A DNA stretch of 64,000 nucleotides, taken from NCBI GenBank assembly GCA_035235625.1, contig CP141149.1, positions 29,505,753-29,569,752 on the forward strand, read 5' to 3'. The notes beneath the pieces were generated by a model. The model did not search any database. It was not told where the DNA came from and was given only the letters and a program-made list of their open reading frames with translations. Positions 13,365 through 26,400 of the stretch are shown here, one piece after another. The position numbers and the translations under genes are program-made. The first letter of the stretch is position 1. Every line of letters starts with the position of its first letter. The DNA comes from Saururus chinensis. Its lineage: Eukaryota > Streptophyta > Magnoliopsida > Piperales > Saururaceae.

Positions 13365-15828
13365 TGGGTATTATACTATCTAATCACCACGAGGCTCTAG
13401 TTGTTAAACCGACGCTTTTAATTTAAGTGAAATTACATCAAGTAGTTGGTCCCAGTGATGGCTATGCCAAAGCTTTGCGATGCCAACTGTTTATAGAACC
13501 ACAAAAAAAAAAGCAAATTGTTTATAGAGTAGATTAGCAAGCCGACACGAGGCATTGGCAGATTCGACATGGGTCGCTCTGCGTCTACTCACGTCGGTCC
13601 GTGACCAGCCAACATGGACATGGTACGTATACCCTTTATATGTACTATGTTTGGAGCTCGTGTGGGCTGAAAATCGGTTATGCTTAGATGTTCTCCACCA
13701 TTAATGCCCACTCTCACATAGCAGCAGGATATGAATGTAGGTAATTTCTCAATGAACGTGGTTACATGTATGCTAAAGCCACTACCAAGATGTGGCTAAG
13801 AGGCATGTTATCTTAGGTAGTCGGCTGAGAGGTATGTTAGCTTTCATAGTCCGGTGTTAAGGAGGAAGAAAAGGAAGAGAATAAAGATGAGGCAATGGTC
13901 GCGCTACTGTTGAAAATGGAGAAAATTGATTTTTTTCGGTTTAGGATAATAAGTGAGAGAAATAGTGGGGGTTTTGAAGGTTAGGAAAGCATGTAAAATA
14001 GCTATAAAAATACTTTATTTATTAGGAAATTAAAGAGTTTTATGGGACTATATAGTCAATTTTTTTTTAATTATACTTTTTTTGTCTTATATAAATAGTT
14101 ATATATAAAAAAATAGTATTTTTTATTGAATAGAGAAACCCACATCTAAGGAAATTAAGCTAGGGTACTCTTTTTTAAGTACTTAAATACTTAATTTTAA
14201 CAAAATGGAGCTATTAATATGGAATATTTTTTTTCTTGAAGGGGGTAATATTTTTTTTACCAGCTCCATGCCACGTGCATGTGACTATAATGTTGGACCT
14301 TGATATGAACTGCCTTGTGAGTGCCTTGGATGAGCCATAGAGGTGCACTAGGTCGCCAATCCCACAAACACTACAACATACTTATAATAAGACCCATGTC
14401 ATATTGATACACACTTGGATGTGATACGAAATGACATATGCACATTATGAGGCTCAAATTGAATAGTATACACGTAGTGGGGCCCATAAATTTATAAGGG
14501 TCAACCCTATTGCGAGCATGGGTATGTGTAGGGGCTCAAGCCTTCATGGGCTCAATGTGATTGAGCCCCTACTTGTTTAGATTAAATGGCCCATAAAACC
14601 CAAAGCCCATCTAAAGGGGTATCTCAAGTGATGATTAGGAAGCCATAATCACCTTAGAGCCCTCACTCTCTACAACTTGTCCACCTCTCCCCTCTTGTTG
14701 GAAGCTAGCCCTTCTCACAAGAGAGGGCTTTGTTTCCCCCTCTTCAATCCTTAACCTCTCCTCCCTTATACCTCGTGCAAGACCTTGGGAAGTGTGCCAT
14801 GGCTCCTAGAGAAGCAATTGAGTATCATATTGAGGGCGTGAAAGATGGGTTGTTGAGCACTCCATCTCCATGGCTTGAGGGTCCTCTACATAGAAATCAA
14901 CAAGGTCTCTTCTCTTGATATTTAATTGTATGGTTAATGCGCAATTAGGGCATGAGACAAGGAGGAAAGGCGATGTCCCATGGCACAAGGCCCCAAAGGT
15001 TAGTGTGTACTCTTCTAATTAATATTTTATTTGTTATTAATTATTATTGAATTGATTTAATTATTTATACATGTGTGGATCTTTATATACATGTTGGAAG
15101 TAAATTAAATGAAAATGCAGCAACTTTGTCAAATTGTGTCACCACCACTCGATCTCACATGACGCTTTCGTTGTGCCACCACTCTAACAAGGTAGATAAA
15201 TGCATACATGAATGTATGTTGGCATTTATGTACCAAGTTAATTAAAAGGCTTATGTAGCATGTCATAGGCTATTACCATGGAAGTTGTTCATGACTTGAC
15301 ACATCCATCTTAAAACTTAAAAAATGCTTATAATGTTTTTGCATATATGTTGATTACATCCATCGTAGCTAATTGCCTATGTTTTGAGAAGACAGCCCCA
15401 ATTTGTATTGCAACTTGACTTGAATTAATTAGAAAGAGTAAATTAAGTAAACTCCTATACAAATACTATTTTCATAACATTAACTCATAAAAGCTTATAT
15501 AGGTCTTATGGATAAATATGTGTGAGATATCGACCTTTTAATTTGTTTTATATGAGAGACGCAAACAAGGGATTATTATGAGTGTGATTTTCTTGAGAGA
15601 GAAAAATCGGGTTTTGGCATCTCTTTTTCTTTTTAGAGTTTTCAAAGGGTTTTCTTAAAAAGAAAGAAATATAATATTTGTTACCATTTTTTTCTCACTT
15701 TTTTTTCTCACTTAATGGGATATATTGCTCCTCCTAGGCAAATCTCGTTTTTTCTATTTCTTCATTACTTTTATATTATCGTACGTGCTTATTGTTAGGG
15801 TGAATTGGGGTTGTGCCAGTAGTTGTGT
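13365..15828. other. AT-rich intergenic region, mostly unassigned
   Basis: No intact gene is seen. The part at about 14490-15020 has a different texture (pyrimidine-rich, with gene-like G/C runs) and may be a decayed retroelement leader, but no ends or protein match were found. The rest is AT-rich with homopolymer runs. Confidence 0.4.
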
Positions 15829-16099
15829 TCACGTGTAACGTCCCGGATTTTATTACGATTTTTTGCTATTTTTATCTGATCATTTTCAGCGATATATTGT
15901 GACGCTTCGGCGTATTTGACTTTGGTATTCGTACCCGTAGAGCCGAGTCTCAGGTCAGTCGTGGGCTACAGGCCTCGACGTGCGCTTCTAGCGCAAAAAA
16001 TCATTGAAGATTGGAACTGCAGAGGATAAGTAAGTGAAAAGAAAAAAAAAATAGAGGAAACGGGCTCGGGCTCGGGCTCGACCGAGCCCAATCCAGAAA

Positions 16100-18280
16100 T
16101 TTCTGGAGTGAACAGTGTTTTTCCTCCGCCCCTTCTCCGGCGTCTCTCTCCCAGCCGCCGCCGGCCGCCGGTGGGCCGAAGGGCCGCCACCACCGGCTCC
16201 GCCCCAGCCGTACGACGGTAGGGGGGCCGCCGTCCCGGCCCCACAGCCGCTCCGCCGTCCACCCCGTCTCGCCCCTGTTCCGCCGGCCGACTCTGCTCTC
16301 TCTCTATTTGTGCTGTTCCGCCGCCGCCACTAGCCGGAAAGGCCTGGCTGGCCGGCTATGGTCCCGCCTTGGGCTGGCGACGACGAGAGGCCACCCCTCC
16401 CGACCCCAGTGGTCCTCTTCCGCCGCCCCGGCCTCCGCTCCGCCTCTCCCCTGTTTTTCCCGTTTCAGCCACAGTTTCTCTGTTTGGTGCTGTGGCGGCG
16501 CCGGCGATGGCCGAGGGGCTCCGTCCCGCCTCCGTCCGGCCAGCCACAGGCCGGCGACAGCAGGGCCGCCGCCCAAGCCAGCCCGTCAGCCCGGCCAGCT
16601 TCTTCCTCCTCCCCCGGTTAGCTCCCTTTTCTCACTGTGATCTGATTTGAGCCGCCGTCGTGGGCCGCCAAGGCCCAACCGGCTGGCCACGGCTCCGCCC
16701 TGGGCCGGCGACGGCGGGAGGCCATCCCTCCCGGCCCGGTGGGCCTCCGTTCCGTCGCCCCATCCTCAGATCGACCTCTACCCTGTTTTCACCGCGCACA
16801 CTGTTTTGCTCAACAGTAGCTGCCGGTGATGGCCGGCAGTGGCCAGCCGACCACCGTGGGTTCCGCCCCGGCCTGGCGACGGCCAGGGACGGCCCCCAAC
16901 CGGTCAGCTCCACCTCCACCTCCGCCCCTGTGCATTTTTCCTCCGACCAGATGCCTTCACCTCCACTGTTCCGCCGACGTTTGGTTTCGGTGGAACAAAG
17001 GCCGGCAGCCATGGACGATGGACCTCCATTGGGCTCTGCCTTGGCCAAACGACTGCCAAGCCGCCTCGTCGGCACCACCCCGGCCCGATTTGATCTGCCT
17101 CGCATCTCCCTTGTTTCTGTCTATGACAGACTTTGGGGGCTGCGCCGGCAAGAGCCAGCCTTCGGCTCGCCTCTTGCCGACCAGCCTTGGGATGACGATG
17201 GTAGGACCGCCCCTAGCTAGGTCTACCGCCCCCACAGCCGCTCCGCCTGGGCTGGTTTCCCCCGGTCGGTCCCTCTTCCCTATTTTGGTTTGAAGGGAAT
17301 TGTGGCCGCGCTGGTGGTGAGCTTATGGTCGGCCAACCTCGGCCTAGCGGCATTGGTGTAGCCACCTCCACCCAGCTCTGCCCGGTTACTAGGGCCCTGG
17401 CGTCACGGGCCAAAGCTACCAGTAAACCCCTGTTCGTCGTTGTGCCCCTAGGGTTTTCCACCCGTTATGGGCCATCGGGCATCGTTGGATGTCGAACACC
17501 CTTGGACCACCTTAGTGTGGCAGGTTTCAGCCTGGGGATGGCTGGCCGCCCTAGTGCGGCACCGCCCGTCTTCTTTCGGCATGGGCCAGGTTCCCCTCTG
17601 CCGATTGTGTCTGACCGCTCTATAGAGCGCCACATGTTGCCCTTTGACCGTCTTACCCTCGCCGGACGCCGATTGGCCTCTAGTCGGCCTGCCTCGGTAC
17701 GGCAACGGCAAAGGCCGTATTGTTGGTCACCGCCCTTGGGCATGACCCTACCGCCCTTTCGAGTCTTGGGCCGACACCGTCTAGCCCTCCCCTCTTCCCT
17801 TTGGCCGCGTGTGCAAGTAGCCGCGCGTGCGGGTTAGGGTTTAGGTGTCATTTTGACACCGCCTGACCGTCGGATGGCTCTGCCATCGTCTGTATTTGAC
17901 CATAGGAGTCCACCTCTCCTACGTCCTTGAGTGTCGCCCTCTGCCCTTATGTGGGCCCTTGTGAACGTGAAATCGACGCCGTTGGGTGCTGTCCACGGCC
18001 GATTTCGACGTCTTGTGATCGGTTTGGTATTGTTCAACCACCGGTCGAATTTTAGTGAGTACACCCTGCCTTTCGGTCGCACCTGCCACTCGTTGGCACA
18101 ATCTTTCTCTCGGCCACCCCTAGTGTGCCGCCGTGGATCACGGATTTTGCCGCGTTGATTTTGACATCCCATTTGGCCTTGTGTGCGCTTCCTAAACCTC
18201 GGGACAGCAGCTCTCTCAGCTGGGCAATGGTTTTGACCACCGACTCCGCCACCGTCGTGTGCTCACCATCAAACGTCATG
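16100..18280 (+). repeat. GC-rich degenerate module array inside LTR A1
   Basis: This block is far richer in G and C than its surroundings. It is built from loosely repeated modules of roughly 100-170 bases, each with a GCCGGCGA(C/T)GGC-type core, a CTCCCGGCCC-like stretch and a pyrimidine run ending in CCTGTTTT. The same block occurs in A2 at about 51470-53280. The many overlapping open frames on both strands follow from base composition; none resembles a known protein and no gene is called. Confidence 0.65.
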
Positions 18281-19622
18281 ATTACGAGGTAGGGGAGCTT
18301 TGAACTCGTAAATTTATGATAACATGCTTTGAATGAGTAGCAGCATGCTAGGCTTGCATGATTCTATGTTTTGGATATTAAATCATGACATGTATGCATG
18401 ATGTAAGATAGTGAATTATGCCACATTGAGGTACATGTATGTATGTATGTGAGTTGTAAGCATGGTTATGTATGTGTATGATGTATGGTGTATGCGCTAG
18501 TGATGGCTAGCGAATGTGTTAGTGTGCCACATATGTGTGTGTTGGACACGCTAGTGATGGCTAGCGATGTCGAGTAAGTTACGTATGTGGACTGTGTGGG
18601 CAGAGGTATGGGCGATGGACGGTAAGATTGGTAAGGGTTTGGTATGAAGTTGGATGTGGATTTGGACGTGTAAGCGCATGACGGAAGACAGAGAAAGTAA
18701 GTTTGAGGAGCGAGGATTTGAGATGGGTCAGATCGGTTTGGAGCGTACGTTAGGGATTCGGTAAGTAAGAAGACTGAGGCTTGGAGCCTTATGAGGGTTT
18801 ATTAGACAGTAAGAGCATGCATAATTGTACAAGCATAACGTACAAATTATGAAGTGAAAAGTAAGAATAATAAGTGAGGTATTAAGTAAGAGGATGATAA
18901 CGGGGATCAGCTGTGAGGAGCTCAGTTTGAAGATGTAAGTAAGATGTCTGACCGTAAGGTGGATGTCAGAGATTGTATGAGTATGTAAGGATTTGTGTAC
19001 GGTGAGTTATGTGTGACCTAGACGGGTAAGTGAAGTATGTTGCCCCGACGAATTAGGGTTTCGATCGGGCTCAGCTTCAGTTTGATCAGTCGAGGAGGAC
19101 TGTGAGTTGGTTTGGCATAATTGTACCGCATAATATACTTAATTCAAACTTGAATTATGAGAACGTTAATAATAGCGTTGTGAGTTTGAGACCGGAGGGT
19201 TCGACGGATTAAGTTCCGTGCTTGAGCTAGCCGATAATGAATCGGCTGAGCACTTCTTGTGTCTTGCCATGGTGGTTATCCTGCGGGATTTTTGTCTGTG
19301 TGCTATATAGAGCACCGGGCATCTGATGCTCTGTTGAGAGCGATGTATGTTTGATTTGGTCTATGTGCTGTATAAGCCCAGACGTTTGATGCTCTGTTGA
19401 GAGCGTTGTATGTTTCCGCCCAAGAGTGGCACTATACGTTTCTGCCCAAGTGGCACTGTATGTTTTCTGCCCAAGAGTGACAATGACACTATAAGACCCA
19501 TTATGGTGGGCAATTCTCTGGCACTATAAGACCCATTATGGTGGGCAAGTCTATGGCACTATAAGACCCCTTATGTGTGGGCAATTGTATGACCCCTTGT
19601 GTGGGTGTATGTTTGCGCGCTC

Positions 19623-19654
19623 AGGTAAGTAGTATCATGGATCTACTCTTACCT
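19623..19654 (+). other. Predicted RNA/DNA hairpin in LTR A1
   Basis: AGGTAAGTAG (19623-19632) pairs with CTAC and TTACCT (19643-19646, 19649-19654) across a 10-base loop reading TATCATGGAT, with a 2-base bulge on the 3' side. The same stem exists in A2 (54919-54950), and a sequence-diverged counterpart lies in LTR D (60790-60819). It sits just upstream of a shared GCCCCATGAGCA block. Function unknown; it could be a structured part of the transcribed LTR. Confidence 0.5.
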
Positions 19655-20708
19655 ATTTGATCCAGTGCCCCATGAGCATTGGTGTACCTTACCTTCGGAA
19701 AAGTCCATGGCGTCTAGTCACTCCCCGGAGGTTAAGGTGATGCCCCAGTGGCATTCTTTTCCTTTTCGACGTTGGAGCTTATTAGCTGTAATGAGCTTCA
19801 GTGGTCGATAGTATGTATACGACTGTATGACTGAGTTTGTGCGTTTCTGAGTAAGCGTGTGATGATGAGTATGTGCACGACTGTAAGATTGAGGATGAGT
19901 ACTACTGTAAGAGTGTGAGTTTGAGCACGACTGTAAGTATTTGAATATGAGTTCGACAGTAAGTGTAAGACTGTACGAGTAAGGGTAAGATTGTACGAGT
20001 AAGGTCGTACAAGTTGAGTAAGTTGTATGAGTTAGCGTTTGTTGGGATGAGTATGTTTGTAAGACCCTGATTAAGGGTGTTTGTATGAGTTTGGTTTCAT
20101 GGTATGTTATGCATGATTAGTTGGATATGAGCATAATTGTTATACGTTGTTTGCCTCATGTTGAGTTGCATGACGCATATTTTATGAACTTATTGAGTTC
20201 ACCGTTTGGGATTTCCCCTACTGGGTATTTTCCTACTGAGTATAAAAATACTCACCCTACTTCTTTTAGCCCCGTTGTTCGAGAGGCTTTTGCAGGTTGT
20301 GTTGGTGAGCTCCTGGAGTTGGATGCTCGTCTCTGCTGTGGATTGTTTCCCCCTCGACTCAAGTATATTTGGTGCCACGATCTGATGTATTTGATGAGAG
20401 TTAAGTGTATGTATTCTGGACTTTTAATTTGGATCAGAGTAGACTGTTTATGGGACTTGTACTCGGGGACACCTGGGAGTTATTTGTATTTAAAAATCCA
20501 TGATCATGGTGATTTAATCGTACGTATGTTTTCGAGTAGCGCCTAAGGATATTTGATTTGACGGTACGATGTTTAACCGTATCATGTTTAAAATTATAAA
20601 CTGTTTATACGGGTTTTGATTTTATCATTTGACTCCGATTTATCGTATAAAAAAAATTTCTATGAGTTTTAAGAAAAAAGGATGAAAAATCTCGGGCGTT
20701 ACATCACG

Positions 20709-22500
20709 CACATTAGAACAGTCATTGGTTGAGGTAAGAGAGTATAGTAAGACACCTAAAACACTAACAATTTTGAGTGTACAAATTGCAATCTCGTTAT
20801 TATTTTTTGCGTGCATGATATAGAATGTAAAAAGTTAATACGCACAGGGGCATACACGTGTTCATATGCACCTGCAATAACATGTTGTGGTTTGAGATCC
20901 GACATTGTACATTTATCTCGAGATTAGACGGTGCACATTTATCACGTGACAAACATGCATTTATAAAACCGGCCACTATAAAAAGATTGAGAAACAATAA
21001 TGACCTCGTTGTTGCTAGTAATAGTCATTGCTAATTACTGGGGACTCAATTTTACTATAGCGAAAGTGGAGTAAAAATATCATTTTTCTAATTGATATGC
21101 AGAATATATTCCCTGTAGAAGAAAGCCTACATTCAAAATCTTATAGCCAAAACTAGATAAAGAAAACTCGTTACAAAACATGTCTAGCATGACCAATTTT
21201 CATGACCAATTAAAACTTGGTAACTAATAATAGGAAGCTACCACATTACAAAGGAAGTAGTGAGCAAGAAACTTGGGAACCAAATCCAAGTGTTCCCAAG
21301 GTTTTTTTCTATGCATGTCCAGGAGTCATACATTTTGGTCATAGTAAGTGGTCATGAAAAAATGCCTTCAAACCCATTGCAGTTGTTTATGCTCTATCTC
21401 TTCCTTGCAATAAATGGTAAATGAGCAACATGTTCCCATATGATTGGTCAATTACATTAGAGGAAATTGTTATTGCAGCTAACAAAGGTGCTAAAGCAAG
21501 CTCGTAAGCTTGACTCAACTCGCCTTCAACTCGGCTTAAGTTCAAGATCAAACTTGAAATTAATCAAGTCAAGCTCAATTATAGCTATATTAGTTTGACT
21601 AGGCTTGAAGCTTGAAAAAACTTGGCATTCATAGTATTTTTATATAAATTTCATATCTTCCACATATCAACTTTCATAATATATATTAATTTGCACTTTT
21701 TTCATGTATGATAAAAGTAAAATATATCACGTGAGAATTTGGATCATTTTTTGGCTTCTATAAATTCAAACTAATTAAAACATACATACATATAATAATT
21801 TTCCATCCTCTATTTTTTTAATCCATGCCTTGAATATGAGAAAAGTATAAATTGAGTTGATCTATAATGAGTTATAATTAATATTTATATTTTTTATTAA
21901 TATAATATATTATATAATAATATTAATACTGATTACAAAATCACTCACTAACTAAAACAAATCAACTTTAGCTCAACTCGAACTAGAAGTTAAAGTTTTA
22001 AGCTCAAAGCCAACTCTACCTAAAGCTCTGACTTTGACTCGATTGGTTGGCAACCCATACTAACCAACCAATATAAGTAGTCAATTTAATTTGAAATAAC
22101 TCAAACTTGAAAAGTGATTAACATGGCATAAGATGTACCAGCTCGTTTAACCAATTAACCGTTCCCTGTCTATAAACATACAGAGGCATGATCAAACATG
22201 AGATAAGACATGCCAGTGGTTTGACAAGCCAAGAATGAAGCCTTATGCTAAAAATAAAAGTTATTTCAAAGAGTTAATAACCATTTAATAATTTTTTTGC
22301 AGACGCCTTTCTGAAATTGTTAACCGAAGAAAGTAGAAATGAATTTCTGTTTTTGATGTTATAGAACTTCACATATTCATCCATATACTGTGTAGTTATT
22401 TATTTAATTTAATTTAAAGACAATAGAACTGCTGAATCTGCATGAACCGATTAAATAGGTGTCCAAAACTGGTGGGTTATTTTAAGAAAGTTAATTATAA
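20709..22500. other. Intergenic region without a supported gene
   Basis: AT-rich sequence. At about 21490-22060 it contains runs of CTCAA/CTTGA-type short words (AAGCTCGACTCAACTCG-like), a low-complexity repeat common in plant intergenic DNA. No element ends, RNA gene or protein similarity were recognised. Confidence 0.45.
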
Positions 22501-22523
22501 TAGTGTCTAAAACTAGTAATTGC

Positions 22524-23472
22524 ATGAAACTTACGTCCAAAGTTACACGCGCACTTCAATTATCAGCATGCCCTTACGATGAAATTTGCATTGGCATCGC
22601 ATCCGACCTGCCAGACTCCAAATTAACTAGCGCCCCGCCATGCAAAAGTTGGTTCAAACTCGAAGTTAGGCAGAAGCATGGATAATTTCATGCAGGGCTA
22701 CCACCCCCATTACAAGTGCAACTTCATCCCGTTGCAGTCGTCTGGGGCGGCGATGGAGACTTCTCGTTTGTCACTCAAATTCCTGCCGGAAAAGCCCGTC
22801 CACATCGTAGCATCAACCCCTAGTGGGCTGCTGTGCTGCGTTGGCCGGCAGTATGGCCGTCAACGTTACTTCGTGTGCAAGCCGACGACGAAGGAATGGG
22901 TCGAGCTGCCCAAACCGAAACTTCGTTTCTTCACCCTGGACATTGGGATGGTGGTCCTCGCTACAAGGCCTCTCCACTACAAGCTTGTGAGACTCTCGCG
23001 GGAGGACAATGTTGTTACTTATACTAAGTGTGAAATTTTTGATTCGAGGGAATGGAAGTGGAGGACACTGGGAGATATTCGTCTGGAACACGACTGCCTG
23101 GTGTTGCCCCTTCGTCAGGGCGTGGTGGTGAATGGAGTTTATCATTGCCTCAGCGTTGACTCGGATCGAAGCCGGATTCTTGCCTTTGATATCTCTACAG
23201 AGAGATGGAGGTTAATGGAGTTGCCTGACCAGGGTCTCCAGGTGCAGCAGAAGCGGCTGGTGAGCCTAAGAGGGAAACTGGCTTTGGTTTCGAAGGGTGA
23301 TGGCGAGTGCGAGGATGTGTGGACGCTGTTGAGCCATTCCAGTCAAAAATGGGACAGAGAGGAGACAACGAGAACGAGCCTGATGGGTAAATTAAAGGAT
23401 TGTGATCGGTCTGCAGGTTGGCTCCATTTTTTCCAATCAGATGTTGTTCCATTGGATATAAATCAGAAATAG
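22524..23472 (+). pseudogene. F-box/F-box-associated (FBA) protein gene, split by a frame change
   Basis: Bases 22678-23472 encode 264 residues with the beta-propeller-like FBA pattern: SGLLCCVGRQ, FVCKPTTKEWVELPKP, YKLVRL, CEIFDSREWKWRTLG, GVVVNGVYHCLS, ILAFDISTERWRLMELP. Just upstream and in another frame, 22524-22685 reads like the back half of an F-box (YDEICIGIASDLPDSKL...PCKSWFKLEVRQKH). The two frames overlap at 22678-22685, exactly where the F-box and linker should join. Intact relatives are SCF ubiquitin-ligase substrate receptors. Either the gene is a recent pseudogene, or only the FBA half is expressed, or there is a base-calling slip. No intron is needed. Confidence 0.6.
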
Positions 23473-26400
23473 CTAGCTAGGTTTTGAATCCAGGAATATT
23501 ATGTAATTTGCCAATGCCAACATTCATTAGAAGAGTGTTTTGTATGCTTAGTTAAGAGTTTTCAATGTTTAAAATCCCGTTATTATACAATTTATTCCCC
23601 TTTTTTCTTAGAACGATGCTATTCAGACTCTCATTTTTTTCCGGCGTCCCCCAAAAAATGTAGAAGTGTTTTTTTTAACTTTATTCCTCCATGTTTCCCC
23701 TCTCATTTTGCTCATCTTTCCCCTTAACATTCTTGTTGGGGATTTCATATTAGTGATAACACAATTACTTATATTAGTGTAGACTTTATAACATAACCGC
23801 ATATTAACATTTTAGGAATAACGTGTTGTTAATAACACACTATTGTGTTTAGCGTTTTTAGATAACATGCTAATTTGATTTGTATGGTATTTATCACACA
23901 CTAGTTTGGTTAGCATATTTTCAATAATATGATAAATTATCATATCGTGTATCTTCAATTACACGGTGTGAGTATTTCATATAATCAATGACATAATTAG
24001 TTTAATAAGTGTGTTATTGACTACATGACAAACATGATATTGGATCAACGTGATTATTTTGCTAACACAAGTGTGGGTTTTTTAGCACACAGCTATATAG
24101 GTGTCAAGTTGTCCTCTATATAGCCGAAAGTGCAAGAAGTGGCAAGGTTTACCCAATTACTTATGGATGTGGAGAAAACTGCTAAATGGGACCCGACCGA
24201 CAAAAAGTCCAGAAAGAAATTGTTAGTTCATCACATAATATGGAAGTGGTATGAGGAGATGCTTGGGAGGCTAAAGGTCAATTATGAAGTTGCATCACAT
24301 ATAACTTTAATTTTGTTAAAGACGTCATTGAGAGCATTATCATGCCACTAGATGTCATAACCGGGATTATTGACGTTGTCTTGGAGAAGGCTACTATAAA
24401 CGGACACCAGGTTCGGAGCACCAAAAGTGTGGAAATTGTGTTATAGAGAATTAAAAACTCGATTGAGGTAGCCACAGGATTGATCGAATAAATGCATCCT
24501 CCACACGAAGAAATCCATCAACCGAAAACCCATTGAGAAGCACCAACTCCACTAACACACGAAGTCCCTCAACCGGAGAAACATTATGAAGCACCTCCTC
24601 TGCCAACAACTAAAGTATTGAAGTCGGTGAGAGCGAAGACTTGAGCTTCAAAATCAAGTGAAGTTGTTCGTCATTATATTCCTGAAGAGCAAAGAAAATC
24701 CTTTTCCCAATCTGGAGATGAAAATTTTATTTTTTGTAAATAGTTCCCTCATTTTTTATTACCAAGTTATTATGTCATGTTATGAATACGACCTATAGTG
24801 GCAATGTGTGTTATTGATAACATGACATATATTCCTTTTATATTATCATAACAATGCTGAGGTGGAACATTGTGTTATTAATAACACAACATATTGTATT
24901 ATAGTCTTATCTTTAGAACAACTTTTGGAGTAGTCGTGTTATAAATAACGTTTTGTCTAATTTTCGTATATATACTAATACAACTTGTTACATGAATTTT
25001 GTTGAGAAAAAGGAACCCAAAGCTAACTCCCCAAAGAAAAATAAAAGGGATCCCAAGGTTGAATGACTATTATCACCAGATTTTCTCAAGAAAATTTATG
25101 AGAAAGTGGTGCAAGCCTGGGAGGAGCCACCGAAGCAACAGAAGTTGAAGATTAAGAAATGAAAAACTTTTGATGTTGACTCCATCGCATCCCTTCTGTC
25201 ACCCATACCTATGAGGATGAGGTACACGGTGGCAAATCCACCGGCGAAGGTAGCTAAGGGGGAGGTAGCTATGGTGGAGGCAACCAAGGAGGAGCCAACC
25301 CCGATTTGTCCAAAGCTACATAGTAACTACATGGCGATGAAGTTCAGTAAGGCAAAGGGGCATAAGGAGGTAAGGCCATGGGATGAAGTGTTGTTGGCGG
25401 CCGTCCCTACCACGTATGTTGTCCTAGCCCCAGATGATGAGAATGCTGCAAAGTCTCCTACCCCGACTGCTAAGCAATCAATTATCCATTCAAGCTCGGC
25501 CACCATATCAAATACTCCTAGTCCAGTTATTAGAAACATTACAGACATCGAGGAACATGCAAATAAGCATGAGTAAAAGCAAAAGGAAAAGGAGGTCACA
25601 GTGGAGCCAGAGAACTACCTTAACCTGTAAAATCTCTAATATTAACTCGGTTTAACTTTCTTTTTTAAGTATGTGAATTGTGTGGTTTTGATTATTTGCT
25701 GGTTTGATTTGATTTTTGGGGTTAAAGGATAGTAATTATGGCTTTAATAAGGTTTAATTTTATTTTTATACATATTAGTGTGAAACTTGATTTGTCTGTT
25801 TTTATGAATTTTATGAGATTTTATAAAAAAAATTTCTTAAGTAAGGGTGTGGACCTATTGTGGGCCCCACATCCATATGTTGGATGGTGTGTGACCCACT
25901 TGATCATCTAAACTTAAATTATTTCATTTTAGTGGGTTTCGTACTAGAAAAAAATATTGTTCAGGATTCAAATGTAGGATGTAAACATAATATCCTACGC
26001 GCTTTAACCGTTGAGTTACGAAAATGTTATGTATATAATTTTACTTAATATTATATTTAATCTAACATATAATAAAATGGGTCAACCTGGGTTAACCCCC
26101 AGTTGATCTGAGTCAACCTGGCCTGACAACCAATCCGGGTCGGCCTCTAGGCTGATTTTTAAAATACTGTAGATAATATGAGTTATTAAATCAAAATCTA
26201 ATAACCTATGATGCCAAGCTCATGCTGAGCTCATACTAACAAGGCTCAATTAAATTTTGAATTGAATAGTATTTCAATTTGCCTGTGTATGCCATTAGTC
26301 ATAACGCGTGACTTAGTCCATTTACACTACCAAAAAAATAGGAAAAATGAAAGCAACTTATTCACAAAATATATACATAAATTATTATGTTCTCTTATGT

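Larger units (their letters stand above)
15834..20703 (+). mobile_element. Solo LTR-like unit, family A, copy 1 (4.87 kb)
   Basis: The unit begins TGTAACGTCCCGG and ends CTCGGGCGTTACA, and it is flanked by the identical 5-bp duplication TCACG (15829-15833 and 20704-20708). A second copy lies at 51163-56197 with the same order of parts: a short AT-rich start, a GC-rich module block (about 16100-18280), a block of TATG/TAAG-rich short repeats (about 18350-20100), and a 3' segment with TACTCACCC near 20250. No primer-binding site, gag or pol is present, so a solo LTR of a Ty3-gypsy-type element is the best reading. A large non-autonomous retroelement is the alternative. The intact duplication suggests a fairly recent insertion. 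It carries no intact gene. Confidence 0.8.

Noticed and set aside
16300-18280. Many long open frames on both strands (up to 186 codons) in the GC-rich block, and similar ones at 51306-53185
   Set aside because: They overlap each other in several frames, follow base composition (few AT-rich stop codons), repeat between the two LTR A copies, and match no protein pattern.
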